Source of the DNA: Desulfocapsa sp.
GTDB taxonomy: Bacteria > Desulfobacterota > Desulfobulbia > Desulfobulbales > Desulfocapsaceae
DNA length: 64,000 bases
Assembly (NCBI GenBank): GCA_030145625.1
Contig: JAQYVF010000003.1
Span: forward strand, 42,735-106,734
Direction of reading: 5' to 3'
Under the pieces are notes generated by a model that was not told the origin of the DNA, ran no database searches, and saw only the letters and a list, made by a program, of their open reading frames with translations. Shown piece after piece: positions 51,795-62,600 of this stretch. The first letter of the stretch is position 1. Each line of letters begins with the position of its first letter. A program made the position numbers and the translations under genes.

Positions 51795-52564
51795 AACGTT
51801 CCCCTTTGTACAGATACTTTCTCGTCCAAATGAGAAGGAACATATCTGGAATGAAACAGGATGGAAAACATGTCACGGCCCCTCTCTCTTGTATCCAATG
51901 GAGGAGGCGAGATACCCTGCACCTCCTGCCAATCATTTTTGAAGGCGTGACAGACCTCTTCTTTGGAACAAGGTCCACCAAGGGGATATGAACCATTCAC
52001 TGAGACAACAATACAGTACTCCGAAGTATGCGCCAATTCTGCAATATAGCGGGCAGCGGATTCACGATCTATCCAGTAGAGCACGTTGGCAAGCAGGGTA
52101 AGATCAGCAGAAGGCAAAGAAGACCATTCCTTCTCCGGGCAACTGCTTTCAATTGTACAACTCTTACTGGCACCCTCACCCGATTTACCAATACGTGAAT
52201 GAGTCAGCCTGATTCTCTTGTAGACTTCAGGTTCTTGGTGCTGATAATGATCCAGGACAAAACGCGCCTGTTGATACCAGCCATCATCACCTTCAAGGCC
52301 CAAAACCCTGGAAAACCCCATCTCTGCCGCAAGGAGGAGAAAGAGTCCTGCGTTACAGCCACATTCAACAAAAACCCGACCTTCCGGAGAAAAAGGGATC
52401 AGGGGACGAATAAAATGATCCCACTTCCCCCGATTATAAAAAGCGGTTTCAGCCATCCCCTTGTTAAAGACCGGGGTGACCTCTCCAGCCACTTCTATAC
52501 GCTGATACCAATACCGCAATTCGCCAAGACTCTCCACTGCATTGTCAACATCCTGTTTTTTCAT
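51791..52564 (-). CDS. SAM-dependent methyltransferase (CmoB-like fold)
   Basis: A 257-aa class I methyltransferase. SAM motif VFVECGCNAGLFLLLAAE (residues 65-82) is followed by acidic VLGLEGDDGWYQQA and a later LTLLANVLYWID. The N-terminal phrase ELRYWYQRIEVAGEVTPV recalls the DUF1698/CmoB group. It heads a two-gene minus-strand operon with the large methyltransferase and is divergent from the NHLM peptidase transporter, sharing the 170-base intergenic region. Tailoring of the RiPP is likely; substrate and site are unknown. Confidence 0.78.
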   Translation of the reverse strand: MKKQDVDNAVESLGELRYWYQRIEVAGEVTPVFNKGMAETAFYNRGKWDHFIRPLIPFSPEGRVFVECGCNAGLFLLLAAEMGFSRVLGLEGDDGWYQQARFVLDHYQHQEPEVYKRIRLTHSRIGKSGEGASKSCTIESSCPEKEWSSLPSADLTLLANVLYWIDRESAARYIAELAHTSEYCIVVSVNGSYPLGGPCSKEEVCHAFKNDWQEVQGISPPPLDTRERGRDMFSILFHSRYVPSHLDEKVSVQRGTF

Positions 52565-52734
52565 ATTTTTATTTATATTTTAGCGCTGGTAAAAGCATAT
52601 CATTTTTTATAGAATTGAAAAGACAAACAGGCAACAGATGGACGCATCTTTTATGGAAATGTCTCTGACAAGATGCTCACATACGCCACGCCTCTATCCC
52701 TGCACAGTTAAAAAAGAGTATCGCATTTAACAAT

Positions 52735-54903
52735 ATGAGTAAACGCAAAAAGACCCCTACCATCCTCCAGATGGAGGCTGCTGAATGCGGCGCAGCTGCC
52801 CTGGCCATAGTCCTGGCCTACTGGGGCAGGTATGTCCCCTTAGAGGAACTGCGTTATGAATGCGGGGTTTCACGCGACGGCAGCAAGGCCTCCAACGTCC
52901 TCAAGGCTGCCAGGCGCTACGGCCTACAGGCCAAAGGATTCAAGAAAGAGCCGGAAGATCTGAAAGCCATGGCCCTTCCCGCCATCGTCTTTTGGAATTT
53001 TAATCATTTTATCGTCCTTGAAGGCTTTCACAAGAACAAGGTCTATATCAATGATCCTGCCAGTGGACCAAGAAAGATCTCTTACGACGAATTTGACCAG
53101 TCATTTACCGGTGTTGTCCTCACCTTTGAAAAAGAAGACTCTTTCAGCAAAGGCGGCAAGCCGCCATCAGTGATCACTGCCTTCAAAAAACGGCTCCTTG
53201 CTGATTCCGCCTCGGCCACCGCACTCTCCTATGTTATTTTGGCCGGTCTCTTTCTCGTTATCCCAGGTGTAGTCATCCCAGTCTTTTCAAGGCTCTTTAT
53301 TGATCATGTCCTGATTGATGGCCGTATCGACTGGGTCCGCACCATCCTTACCGGTATGGCCATCACCATGGTCTTTCGCGGTATCCTGGAATGGCTTCAA
53401 CAATACTATCTCCTGCGCTTCGAATCCAAGCTGGCACTCACCATGGCCAGTCGCTTTTTCTGGCATATCCTTCGCCTTCCGATCAGTTATTTCTCCCAGC
53501 GTTTTTCCGGGGAGATAGCCACCAGGGTTGCCATTAACGATACCATTTCCAGTCTCATTTCCGGAAGACTTGCCATCACCATTGTTCACCTCTTCACCAT
53601 GGTCTTTTACGCCAGTGTCATGTTTTCCTATGATGTACGACTCACTGTAATCAGTCTCTGTATGGTGGGAATAAACATTTTGGCCCTCACCTATGTCTCA
53701 CGCATCCGTGAAGACGGCAGCCGCAAGCTCATCCAGGATATGGGCAGGCTGCACGGGGTAACCATGGGCGGGCTCCAGGGAATCGAAACCCTCAAGGCCA
53801 CCGGCAGTGAATCCGATTTTTTTGCCAAGTGGGCCGGATATGAAGCAAAAACCATCAATGCCCGCCAGGCCCTGCAAATCCCCACCACTTATCTGGACGC
53901 AGTCCCTCCCCTGCTCATGACCGTGAACACGGCCATCATTCTTACCGTTGGCAGTCTCCAGGTCATGGACGGCGCCCTGACCATGGGTATGCTCACTGCC
54001 TACCAGAGTCTGATGGCAAGTTTCATGAAACCTGTCAACTCGCTCGTGTCCCTTGGCAGCTCAATTCAGGCTATCAAGGGTGACATGGGCAGAGTTGATG
54101 ATGTTCTTATTAACCCCGTAGACGAAAACATCAGTCGAGACGAGCAGAAAACACAAGAGTCAGACCAACCATCTCAAGCTACCAAACTTCAGGGCTATGT
54201 AGAGCTCAAAAATGTCAGTTTCGGCTATAACAGATTAGAACCTCCGCTGATCGAGAACCTTTCATTTACCATCAAACCAGGTCAGCGCATAGCCTTTGTC
54301 GGGATGTCCGGCTCAGGTAAATCCACCATTGCCAAACTGATAAGCGGTATTTACAGCCCCTGGGAGGGAGAAATCCTCTTTGACGGAAAACCTTACAACG
54401 AGATCGACAGAGCATGCCTGAACAGCTCCATCGCCGGCGTTGACCAGGACATCTTTCTTTTTGAAGGCTCTATCTCCGACAATCTCACCATTTGGGATAA
54501 AACTGTTTCAGAGCAACAACAGGTCAAGGCAGGAAAAGATGCCATGATCCACAATGACATTATCAGCAGGGAGGGAGGGTATAACAACATTATCAGTGAG
54601 GGGGGAACAAATTTTAGCGGAGGCCAACGACAGCGCCTTGAAATAGCAAGGGCCCTGGTCCAGGCCCCGTCCATCCTCATTCTCGATGAAGCTACATCCG
54701 CACTGGATCCCCAGACAGAAAAAGCTATTGACGAAAATCTTCGAAAAAGAGGGTGTACATGTATTATTGTGGCCCACAGGCTCAGTACCATCCGTGATTG
54801 TGATGAAATTTTTCTCATGCAATTCGGCAAGGTAAGACAGCGCGGCAGTCATGAAGAGCTGCTGAAAGAAGATGGTCCCTATTCCAAATTAATAGAGGAC
54901 TGA
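52735..54903 (+). CDS. NHLM ABC transporter with C39 peptidase domain
   Basis: A 722-aa peptidase-permease-ATPase. The N-terminal C39 peptidase has Gln12, Cys18 (AAECGAAAL), His91 (NFNHFIVLE) and Asp107 (INDPASG), and should cut precursors after the double-Gly at the leader end. Six membrane helices (about 165-440) are followed by an ATPase domain with Walker A GMSGSGKS, signature NFSGGQRQRLE and DEATSALDP. The wording matches the NHLM bacteriocin system peptidase/transport protein. The second ATPase gene starts 3 bases after its stop. Confidence 0.94.
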   Translation: MSKRKKTPTILQMEAAECGAAALAIVLAYWGRYVPLEELRYECGVSRDGSKASNVLKAARRYGLQAKGFKKEPEDLKAMALPAIVFWNFNHFIVLEGFHKNKVYINDPASGPRKISYDEFDQSFTGVVLTFEKEDSFSKGGKPPSVITAFKKRLLADSASATALSYVILAGLFLVIPGVVIPVFSRLFIDHVLIDGRIDWVRTILTGMAITMVFRGILEWLQQYYLLRFESKLALTMASRFFWHILRLPISYFSQRFSGEIATRVAINDTISSLISGRLAITIVHLFTMVFYASVMFSYDVRLTVISLCMVGINILALTYVSRIREDGSRKLIQDMGRLHGVTMGGLQGIETLKATGSESDFFAKWAGYEAKTINARQALQIPTTYLDAVPPLLMTVNTAIILTVGSLQVMDGALTMGMLTAYQSLMASFMKPVNSLVSLGSSIQAIKGDMGRVDDVLINPVDENISRDEQKTQESDQPSQATKLQGYVELKNVSFGYNRLEPPLIENLSFTIKPGQRIAFVGMSGSGKSTIAKLISGIYSPWEGEILFDGKPYNEIDRACLNSSIAGVDQDIFLFEGSISDNLTIWDKTVSEQQQVKAGKDAMIHNDIISREGGYNNIISEGGTNFSGGQRQRLEIARALVQAPSILILDEATSALDPQTEKAIDENLRKRGCTCIIVAHRLSTIRDCDEIFLMQFGKVRQRGSHEELLKEDGPYSKLIED

Positions 54904-54906
54904 GCA

Positions 54907-57786
54907 ATGACCATTAGGCAACTTTTCCAAACCCTCGGCACTTTACAGAAAAGCGGTACAGGCTCTTCTTTTTTCCTGCATTCGGCAGATACGGTTTGGT
55001 ACCTGGATCAGGGTGGGGTAGAACTCTTTACCGTTGACCAGGACAACAACAGAGCAAGCGGCCGACGCTTTCACCTCTGTTCTCTCGTTCCAGGCACCTT
55101 ACTTTTCGGTATGGACTCCCAATCCGGTCCACCCGCTTTCAGTTGTCTGGCCACCCTGCAACAGGGAAGTTCACTTTATCGCCTTGAGAAACAAAAACTC
55201 CTGGCTGCCCTTGACGATGCTGAAATGTTTCAAGAGTGCTGCATACTTATTGAAAAATGGATTGAGACCCTTGTGGGCGGACTGATCCGGGACAGGCGTC
55301 CGATCTGTCAGCATTTTCTCACTCCGGAAGAAGAAAGCATGGAGAAGGGAATACGAGTGAGCGGCGACCGGGATATCCTCTGGCTGCAGCTTACAGAAGG
55401 TGAATCCATATTTCTCGACATCCACCCCCTTTCCATTTCTTCGTCGCCCTTCCCTCTCTCTTCCAGTGCATGGCTACAAACTGTGAGCGACTGTCGTTTC
55501 CATTCATTGAAGACCTCCGAGCTTCTTAATACATCACTTTTCCCCACAGCTCTTGAAAACTTTCATGCTATCCTTCTCCATTGCTGCATGCTGGAGCGGG
55601 CAAGTATTCTGGAAAGCGAGGCAACAAGACTCAACGAAAAACAGGAACGAGACGCATACAGTATGCGCCAGACGTTGAACGAATTTGTCTCCATCCTGCA
55701 ACCGGAAGCAATATCCATTCAAGATGAAGATCCCGATGATCTGCTTTTTTCTGCCTGCCTGCGAATTGGCAAGGCCCAGGACATCACCTTTACCACTCCT
55801 CCTGTGCTCACACCGGGAATGGATCAACTGACTGAGATTTGTAAAGTTTCACGGGTACGCAAACGAACCATCTGTTTTAAACGAGAGTGGCAAAACCAGG
55901 AAAATGGTCCCATCCTTGGTTTTCTTGCCAAAGAACAGCGCCCGGTGGCCCTATTACCTGCCGATACAAAGGGGTATCAGGTTTTTGACCCGTTGACCAA
56001 AAAGACAAGCCCGGTCACGAAGGCCTTCACCCAAAGGTTACTCCCCGACGGCATGGTTTTCTATCGTCCCTTTACCACCAATATTCTCCACCTCATCAAT
56101 ATCCTGAAATTTTCCGTACGAGAATGCCGTAAAGATCTGCTCACCGTCATCACCATGTCCATACTGGCAGCTCTCCTCGGACTGATCCCACCCCTTGTCT
56201 CAGCCCAGATCTTTGATACGGTCATCCCAGGCGCCGAGAGAGGGATGTTGTTTCAGTATGGGATCGCCCTCTTTGCTGCAGCTATTGGTACCTCGGCCTT
56301 TCAACTCACTCGCAGCTTTGCCATGCTCAGGTCCGAGACCAGAATGGATTCCTCCCTGCAGTTCGCTGTGATGGATCGGCTCCTCAGTCTTGCTCCTACT
56401 TTTTTTCGTCAATACACCGTGGGTGATCTCGCCTCCAGGGTCAATGCCATCACCACCATCCGCCAACACCTTACCGGCGCAGGACTCAGTTCCCTTCTCA
56501 CAGGGTTCTTTTCCGTTTTTTACCTCATTGTCCTCTTTTACTACAGTGTCAAGCTTGCATTTGTTGCCGTGCTGACAACAATTCCGCCCTTCCTTGTCAC
56601 CGTTTGTTCTGGCTATTTTGATATCAAATACGGAAGAGAACTGCTCAATATCAAAGGACGGATCTCAGGCATAGTACTCCAGTTTCTCACCGGACTTTCC
56701 AAGCTGCGCATTGCAGGAGCCGAACACCGTGCCTTTTCTGTCTGGGGCAAAGCATTTGCAAAGGAAAAACGTGCTTCCTACAAGGTGGGTATGGTCTCCA
56801 ACATCTTCTCCACATTTCATAGCGTTTATCCGATCTTGGCCATTGGTATCATCTATCTCGTGGCATCTTTTTACTTAAAAGAAAGCCTCACCACTGGTTC
56901 TTTTATAGCCTTTGTCACCGCCTATGGTTCCTTCATGGGTGCCGTCCTCGGACTCGGCTCCACACTGGTTACTGTCCTGCGAGTCATTCCTCTTTATGAA
57001 CGAGCACGCCCCATCCTTATCCACCAACCCGAAATCAATGAAGATCATTGCCATCCCGGCACACTTGACGGCAACATCGAAATCAACAACATTAGCTTCC
57101 GCTACAGTGAAAACAGTCCCCTTATTCTGAAAGATTTCACCCTGACTGTTAAACCTGGTGAATTTGTCGCCATTGTCGGTTCCTCCGGATCCGGAAAATC
57201 AACACTGCTGCGGCTGCTTCTTGGTTTTGAAAAACCTGAGAAAGGTGTCATCTTCTACAGCAGTCAGAATCTGCAGAATATTGATGTCCAGGCAGTCCGC
57301 CAGCAGATAGGGACAGTACTTCAGGGTGGGAGAGTTATTGCCGGAGATATCTTTGTCAACATAGTCGGCTCCTCTCAGCTCAGTATCGATGAAGCGTGGA
57401 TCGCCGCCAGGCAGGCAGGCTTTGAACGGGATATCAGGAGCATGCCCATGGGAATGCACACCTATGTCTCTGAAGGAGGCACTAACCTCTCCGGTGGTCA
57501 GCGCCAACGATTACTTATTGCCAGATCCTTTGCCATGAAACCTCGGATCATGTTCTTCGACGAGGCCACATCCGCCCTCGACAATCAGACCCAGCAAATT
57601 GTTTCCAAGTCCATGGATGAAATGCACATCACCAGAGTAGTGATAGCCCATCGTCTCAGCACCATAAAAAATGCGGACACCATCTATGTCATCAACCAGG
57701 GTGTAGTGGAACAGAAAGGGAGTTACCATGAACTCATGCAACAGGAAGGCCTTTTTGCCACCCTTGCCAAAAGACAGCTAGTATAA
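54907..57786 (+). CDS. NHLM ABC transporter, second subunit (degenerate N-terminal domain)
   Basis: A 959-aa permease-ATPase without a C39 peptidase. The first 370 residues form a non-catalytic region starting with a cyclic-nucleotide-binding-like part, as in the family 'NHLM bacteriocin system ABC transporter, ATP-binding protein'. Membrane helices follow (about 410-690), then the ATPase domain with GSSGSGKSTLLR, NLSGGQRQRLL and DEATSALDN. It likely forms a heterodimer with the peptidase-bearing transporter. Two genes that look like tailoring enzymes follow with almost no gaps. Confidence 0.92.
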   Translation: MTIRQLFQTLGTLQKSGTGSSFFLHSADTVWYLDQGGVELFTVDQDNNRASGRRFHLCSLVPGTLLFGMDSQSGPPAFSCLATLQQGSSLYRLEKQKLLAALDDAEMFQECCILIEKWIETLVGGLIRDRRPICQHFLTPEEESMEKGIRVSGDRDILWLQLTEGESIFLDIHPLSISSSPFPLSSSAWLQTVSDCRFHSLKTSELLNTSLFPTALENFHAILLHCCMLERASILESEATRLNEKQERDAYSMRQTLNEFVSILQPEAISIQDEDPDDLLFSACLRIGKAQDITFTTPPVLTPGMDQLTEICKVSRVRKRTICFKREWQNQENGPILGFLAKEQRPVALLPADTKGYQVFDPLTKKTSPVTKAFTQRLLPDGMVFYRPFTTNILHLINILKFSVRECRKDLLTVITMSILAALLGLIPPLVSAQIFDTVIPGAERGMLFQYGIALFAAAIGTSAFQLTRSFAMLRSETRMDSSLQFAVMDRLLSLAPTFFRQYTVGDLASRVNAITTIRQHLTGAGLSSLLTGFFSVFYLIVLFYYSVKLAFVAVLTTIPPFLVTVCSGYFDIKYGRELLNIKGRISGIVLQFLTGLSKLRIAGAEHRAFSVWGKAFAKEKRASYKVGMVSNIFSTFHSVYPILAIGIIYLVASFYLKESLTTGSFIAFVTAYGSFMGAVLGLGSTLVTVLRVIPLYERARPILIHQPEINEDHCHPGTLDGNIEINNISFRYSENSPLILKDFTLTVKPGEFVAIVGSSGSGKSTLLRLLLGFEKPEKGVIFYSSQNLQNIDVQAVRQQIGTVLQGGRVIAGDIFVNIVGSSQLSIDEAWIAARQAGFERDIRSMPMGMHTYVSEGGTNLSGGQRQRLLIARSFAMKPRIMFFDEATSALDNQTQQIVSKSMDEMHITRVVIAHRLSTIKNADTIYVINQGVVEQKGSYHELMQQEGLFATLAKRQLV

Positions 57787-57790
57787 TTGT

Positions 57791-58348
57791 ATGAACAGAA
57801 GCGGGCACATCATCCTGATTAACGGTCCATCAGGCTCCGGCAAGACCGCCCTTTGCCGACAGCTCACCAACCAGCTACATTTCCCTTATGTCCACATTTC
57901 CATGGATCGTTTTTATGAAGGACTGACGCAACAACCTCTAACCTCCTTGCAGCGTACCTGCTTACCTTCCATCTATCAGGGTTTTCTTGCCTCCGTGGCA
58001 GCCTTTGCTGCAGCAAACAACCGGACACTGCTGGATATAGTCCTTGTCAACCGGGCAATGAAGGAGGCACTTCTTCGTCACTTTAGCTCTATCCCCACAT
58101 ATCTGGTTGGCTTAAACTGTTCCCTGGAAACACTCCACAAACGTAATGCAGCAAGAACAAAACGCCGGATTACTCTCTCCATAGAACAGATCTCAGCTGT
58201 CCATGAAGATATGCTCTATGACCTGCAACTTGATACACAAACATACTCTCCAAACAAATGCGCAGACCTGGTGATACAACACCTCGATTCCAACTGTCAG
58301 CCGACTGCCCTTAGCAATCTCAGCAGAGAATTTGGCCATGGTCCTTAA
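57791..58348 (+). CDS. P-loop kinase-like protein (chloramphenicol-phosphotransferase-like)
   Basis: A 185-aa protein with Walker A GPSGSGKT at 12-19, a DRFYEGL motif after a conserved SM (residues about 36-46), and RNAARTKRRITLS near residue 120. It matches the chloramphenicol phosphotransferase (CPT) group of small kinases, which modify hydroxyls of small molecules. It starts 4 bases after the NHLM transporter gene, in the export operon, so it may phosphorylate the peptide or act in self-protection. Both roles are inference. Confidence 0.78.
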   Translation: MNRSGHIILINGPSGSGKTALCRQLTNQLHFPYVHISMDRFYEGLTQQPLTSLQRTCLPSIYQGFLASVAAFAAANNRTLLDIVLVNRAMKEALLRHFSSIPTYLVGLNCSLETLHKRNAARTKRRITLSIEQISAVHEDMLYDLQLDTQTYSPNKCADLVIQHLDSNCQPTALSNLSREFGHGP

Positions 58349-59237
58349 AATAAACACCCTACGTGCCGAAGAGGGCCTTGAATTTATTGGACTCACCTTT
58401 GACCGATATAAGTACCTGGTCAAACATGAAGAAATCAATCGTAAGACCTTCTATTCCATCGGTGCCCGCGTTGACGAAAAGCCTATTGGCCTTGCTCTAT
58501 GCGAAATCGTTTCGCCTGAGATTGCTGAACTGAGATCCATCTTTGTCCTTCCGCAATATAGACAACAGGGAGTAGCACGAGCACTCCTGAACAAGGCTGA
58601 AAGTGAAGGGAGACAACGGGGATGCAGTAAATTGCTAGTTCTCTACCAGGACCAGGGGGTTGACAGCGAAGCCCTGGCCCATCTGCTCAAGGTCAATAGC
58701 TACTCCCCTCCTGAATTCAGTGGACTGGTATGTAAAAGCCGTGACCGTGGTAAAATCCTTAATGCCCCATTTCTCAAAAAATCCCTCCTGCCCCCTTCCT
58801 GTGAGGTCTTTCTCTGGAAAAATCTCCCCCAGGCAGAAAGAACATTCATCAAAGACAGACAAAAACATAGTCCCTGGTACCCGGAAATCCTCTCCCCCTT
58901 CAGTAATGAAGCAGAGATTGAATACCTCAACAGTCTGGGTCTGCGTTACCGCGGTGAGATTGCCGGCTGGGTTATTACCCACCGCATCTCAAAAAAAACT
59001 ATCCGCTACACCACATCCTTTGTTCGGGAAGACCTACAGCAGTATGGTTTCACCGCGCCCCTCCTCATCGAGGCCATCAAGATCCACATGGCAAGCCCCG
59101 AAAGCTTTGTGGCCACCGATGCCAGTTTCATCATCCCTGCCAGCTTTGAGGGAATGATCGCCTTTGCCAAAAAAAGAATGCTTCCCTATCTGGAAGAAAG
59201 TTTTACTCTCTACAAATGTACAAAAGAACTCAAATAA
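58338..59237 (+). CDS. GNAT-family acetyltransferase (two-domain)
   Basis: A 299-aa protein whose first half is a typical GNAT domain: ELRSIFVLPQYRQQGVARAL contains the acetyl-CoA-binding Q/R-x2-G-x-A. The second half (about 150-299) is a diverged GNAT-like repeat (TIRYTTSFVREDLQQYGFTA). It overlaps the P-loop kinase gene by 11 bases and ends the export operon. An upstream TTG is possible but ATG 58338 is preferred. N-acetylation of the RiPP product, perhaps for self-immunity, is a hypothesis. Confidence 0.82.
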   Translation: MVLKINTLRAEEGLEFIGLTFDRYKYLVKHEEINRKTFYSIGARVDEKPIGLALCEIVSPEIAELRSIFVLPQYRQQGVARALLNKAESEGRQRGCSKLLVLYQDQGVDSEALAHLLKVNSYSPPEFSGLVCKSRDRGKILNAPFLKKSLLPPSCEVFLWKNLPQAERTFIKDRQKHSPWYPEILSPFSNEAEIEYLNSLGLRYRGEIAGWVITHRISKKTIRYTTSFVREDLQQYGFTAPLLIEAIKIHMASPESFVATDASFIIPASFEGMIAFAKKRMLPYLEESFTLYKCTKELK

Positions 59238-59698
59238 TTTTCTCGTAATCCAAACCTGAATGCAATGTGACAATGGAAAAGAAGATCCAATTGTCTGTTT
59301 AACTGTGTCAGTGGTCATGCGCGCCTGAAGCCGCTCCAAAACCCACCGACTTCCAATTGGAGGGCTTTTAGTGACATGCCCCTGTCTAGCTGGTACCCCT
59401 TCCAACAACCACTCTCCCCATAAAAGATAATTGATCCATTCCCAATAGTCTTTTATGGTTAACGTTGCTCTCGCATATACAAACATACCAGCTTGCCCAG
59501 AGTTGCTGATTTTTTTTGACAGGCTTGCACCTTTTTAATTGTTTTCAGGACATGAGATTGATAGGCTCTAGTGGAGAGAGATTCTATTTTCAATAAAATT
59601 CCTATTGTCATGTTTGTCATACACACTAGAATCTTCCCGATAAACTAATTGGCTTTTCGCCATTTTTTTTCAATTCTTTTATCAGCAGCCATAAGGAT
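59238..59698. other. Non-coding region after the export operon
   Basis: No gene is supported. A degenerate single copy of the REP family (CGCGCCTGAAGCCGCTCC, about 59311-59328) is present. The last 150 bases are A/T-rich with no clear promoter, and lead into the hybrid kinase at 59699. Confidence 0.6.
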
Positions 59699-62600
59699 AT
59701 GAAGTTCCTTAATAATAATGCTCTTAAAGCAGCCATACGTATTGTTCTTATTTATCTGACCGCTACCGGAATTATCCTTGCGTTGATTCGTTCTCTCAAC
59801 TTGAAAATCGTTGAGTGGAATGTCGATGATCTCTACATTCTTCAAGACATTTTGTTTCTCTGCCTTACAGCATCCCTGCTCTTCCTCCTTATTTACCGAC
59901 TCACTGTACAACTTTATCGGAACAATCAATTTACCAGGCAAAACGAAATACGCTATCACTCAATATTTAACAATATGCATAAAGGCGGAGCCGTGTATTG
60001 CCCGGTTGACCAGGGGAAAAATTTTGTTTTTGTCGACATCAACTGCAGTGGCGAACAGATCGACCAGGTAAATCGAGAGAAACTGATAGGCCGCAAGGTA
60101 ACAGAGGTATTGCCAGAAATCAGGGAATCCAATCTGCTTAATGTCATGCAACGCGTCCACGCCACAGGTAAACCCGAATACTTACCAATCTCCCTTTACC
60201 AGGATAAGTGTCTGCAAAGTTGTCGAGAAAACTATTTATTCCGGTTGGATTCTGGTGAAGTAGCTGCAATGTACGACGATGTTACTGAGAAAAAGCAACT
60301 GCAGGAAAAACTGGAACAATCCAAAGGGGAACTCACCCTTCAGAATAAGATCATCACGCAATTTTTGACGACAGGTGAGGATACTGTCTATCAAGTGGTC
60401 CTCCATATTATCATGGAAGCTCTACAAAGCAGTTTCGGAGTGTTCGGTTATCTGAATGAGCAGGGCAACCTGATATGCCCAACCTTAACTGGTGAATACC
60501 AGGAATTATACAATATAGAAGATCGGGATATCAATCCTTCTTCCAAGAAATGGATAGATATCTGGGGACTGGCACTTCGAGATGGGAAAACTATGCTGCG
60601 CAAAAGCAGTCTTGATGTCCCTGTCGGCCACATACCTCTTCAAAATGGGCTGGTCGTGCCCATCCAATACCTGGAGGAAACTATCGGTATTATCTGCATT
60701 GCTAACAAAGATGAAGATTACACCGATGCCAATAGGACCCTGCTGGAGTCTATCTGTTCCTACCTTGCTCCTATTCTCAATGCCCGACTCCATGCCCAAT
60801 ACAGTGAAAATCTCCGCTTCGAGACAGTGGTTGAACTGGTAAAAAGTGAAGCCAGCCTGAAGGAAGCCGAAAAGGTGGCAAAGATCGGCCACTGGGAACA
60901 TCATTTTGCCACGGGGGCCCTTTCATGGTCCGATGAAGTATATCGAATTTTTTCACAAGACCCCAAAGAATTCAAGCCAAGTGTACTTGCGTTGCTCAAG
61001 CAAGTCCATCCAGATGACCGTGAATTCGTAAAGAAAGCGTTCACTGCTGCAATGACCAATAAGACTGGCTATGACGAAATTGTCCACCGGCTTTTACTGG
61101 CTGACGGGACAATCAAATTTGTGCATGAACGATGGGTTGCAACGTACAATAACAATGGTGAACCGGTTCAATCTCTAGGAACTGTTCAGGATATAACGGA
61201 AAGGATCCATGCAGAGGAAAGTAGCAGAAGATTGGCCACTGCTATTGATCAGGCTGTGGATGTGATCATGATAACCGATGAACATGGAACTATCCAATAT
61301 GTCAATCCTGCCTTTGAAAAACTGACAGGATATACCAGACAAGAGGCTGTGGGGAAAAACTCTAGAATTCTGAAGAGCGGCGAACATTCTCCAACATTCT
61401 ATCAAGACATGTGGGCGACCATCAAAAGCGGCATAGTTTGGCACGGAAGATTTGTCAACAGGAATAAAAGCGGAGAACTGTTCACCGAAGAGACTACCAT
61501 AACGCCTGTCAAGGATGATACGGGACACATTATCAACTTTGTTGCGGTCAAGCATGACATTTCCCGAGAACTGGAATTGGAGCAACAGCTTCGTCAAGCC
61601 GTCAAAATGGAAGCAATTGGTACCCTTGCAGGAGGAATTGCCCACGATTTCAATAATATTCTCGGTGCAATCCTCGGTTACACCAGAATGGCCATGGATA
61701 CTCTTCCCAAAGAGAGCCAGCCCCATCAGGATCTTCAAAAAGTGATTCAATCAGGGGACCGTGCAGCCAGCCTGGTTCAACAGATTCTACTTTTCAGCCG
61801 CAGACAGGAAGAGGGGTTCATCCCTGTTCAGGTAGAATTTCTAATTAAAGAAGCAGTCAAAATGCTACGGGCAACACTGCCGGCCTCTATTGTCCTTGAA
61901 GAAACAATAGAACTGCATTGCCCGTCAATCCTGGCTGACCCTGCCCAGATCCATCAAATTTTGATGAATATTTGTACCAATGCAAAACAATCCATGCTAG
62001 CCAAAGGCGGTACCCTCGCCATAACATTATCAAAACAGGAAGTTGGCACTGATGATCAGGCCTCACCGGCCAACCTCCCTCCTGGCCAATATGTAAAACT
62101 TTCAATCAGAGATACGGGTACCGGGATCGCAGCTAACAATCTGCCGCGCATCTTTGATCCTTTCTTCACCACCAAAGGCGTAGGTGAAGGAACCGGTCTT
62201 GGTTTGGCGGTTGTGCATGGTATTATTAAGAGTCACCGTGGCGCGATCACAGTGGACAGTGAGCTGCAGCAAGGAACCACCTTTACTCTTTTTTTGCCTG
62301 TTTCATCAAAAGAAAACAAAACTGTAAAGTTGGAGAATGGTGAGACTATACCCAATGGAGATGAACATATTCTGGTTGTGGATGACGAGCCCGACATTCT
62401 CATAATACGTCAAAGGATACTTAACAATCTGGGATATCAAGTGACTACCTTTTCCAGTAGTATTGAAGCCCTATCCTCTTTTCGGCAGAATCCACTCCAA
62501 TATGATTTAGTACTGACCGATATGAACATGCCGATTAAAGACGGAAGAACTCTGACAGCAGATATTTTGGATCTCCGTCCTGATATACCTGTCATTCTCT

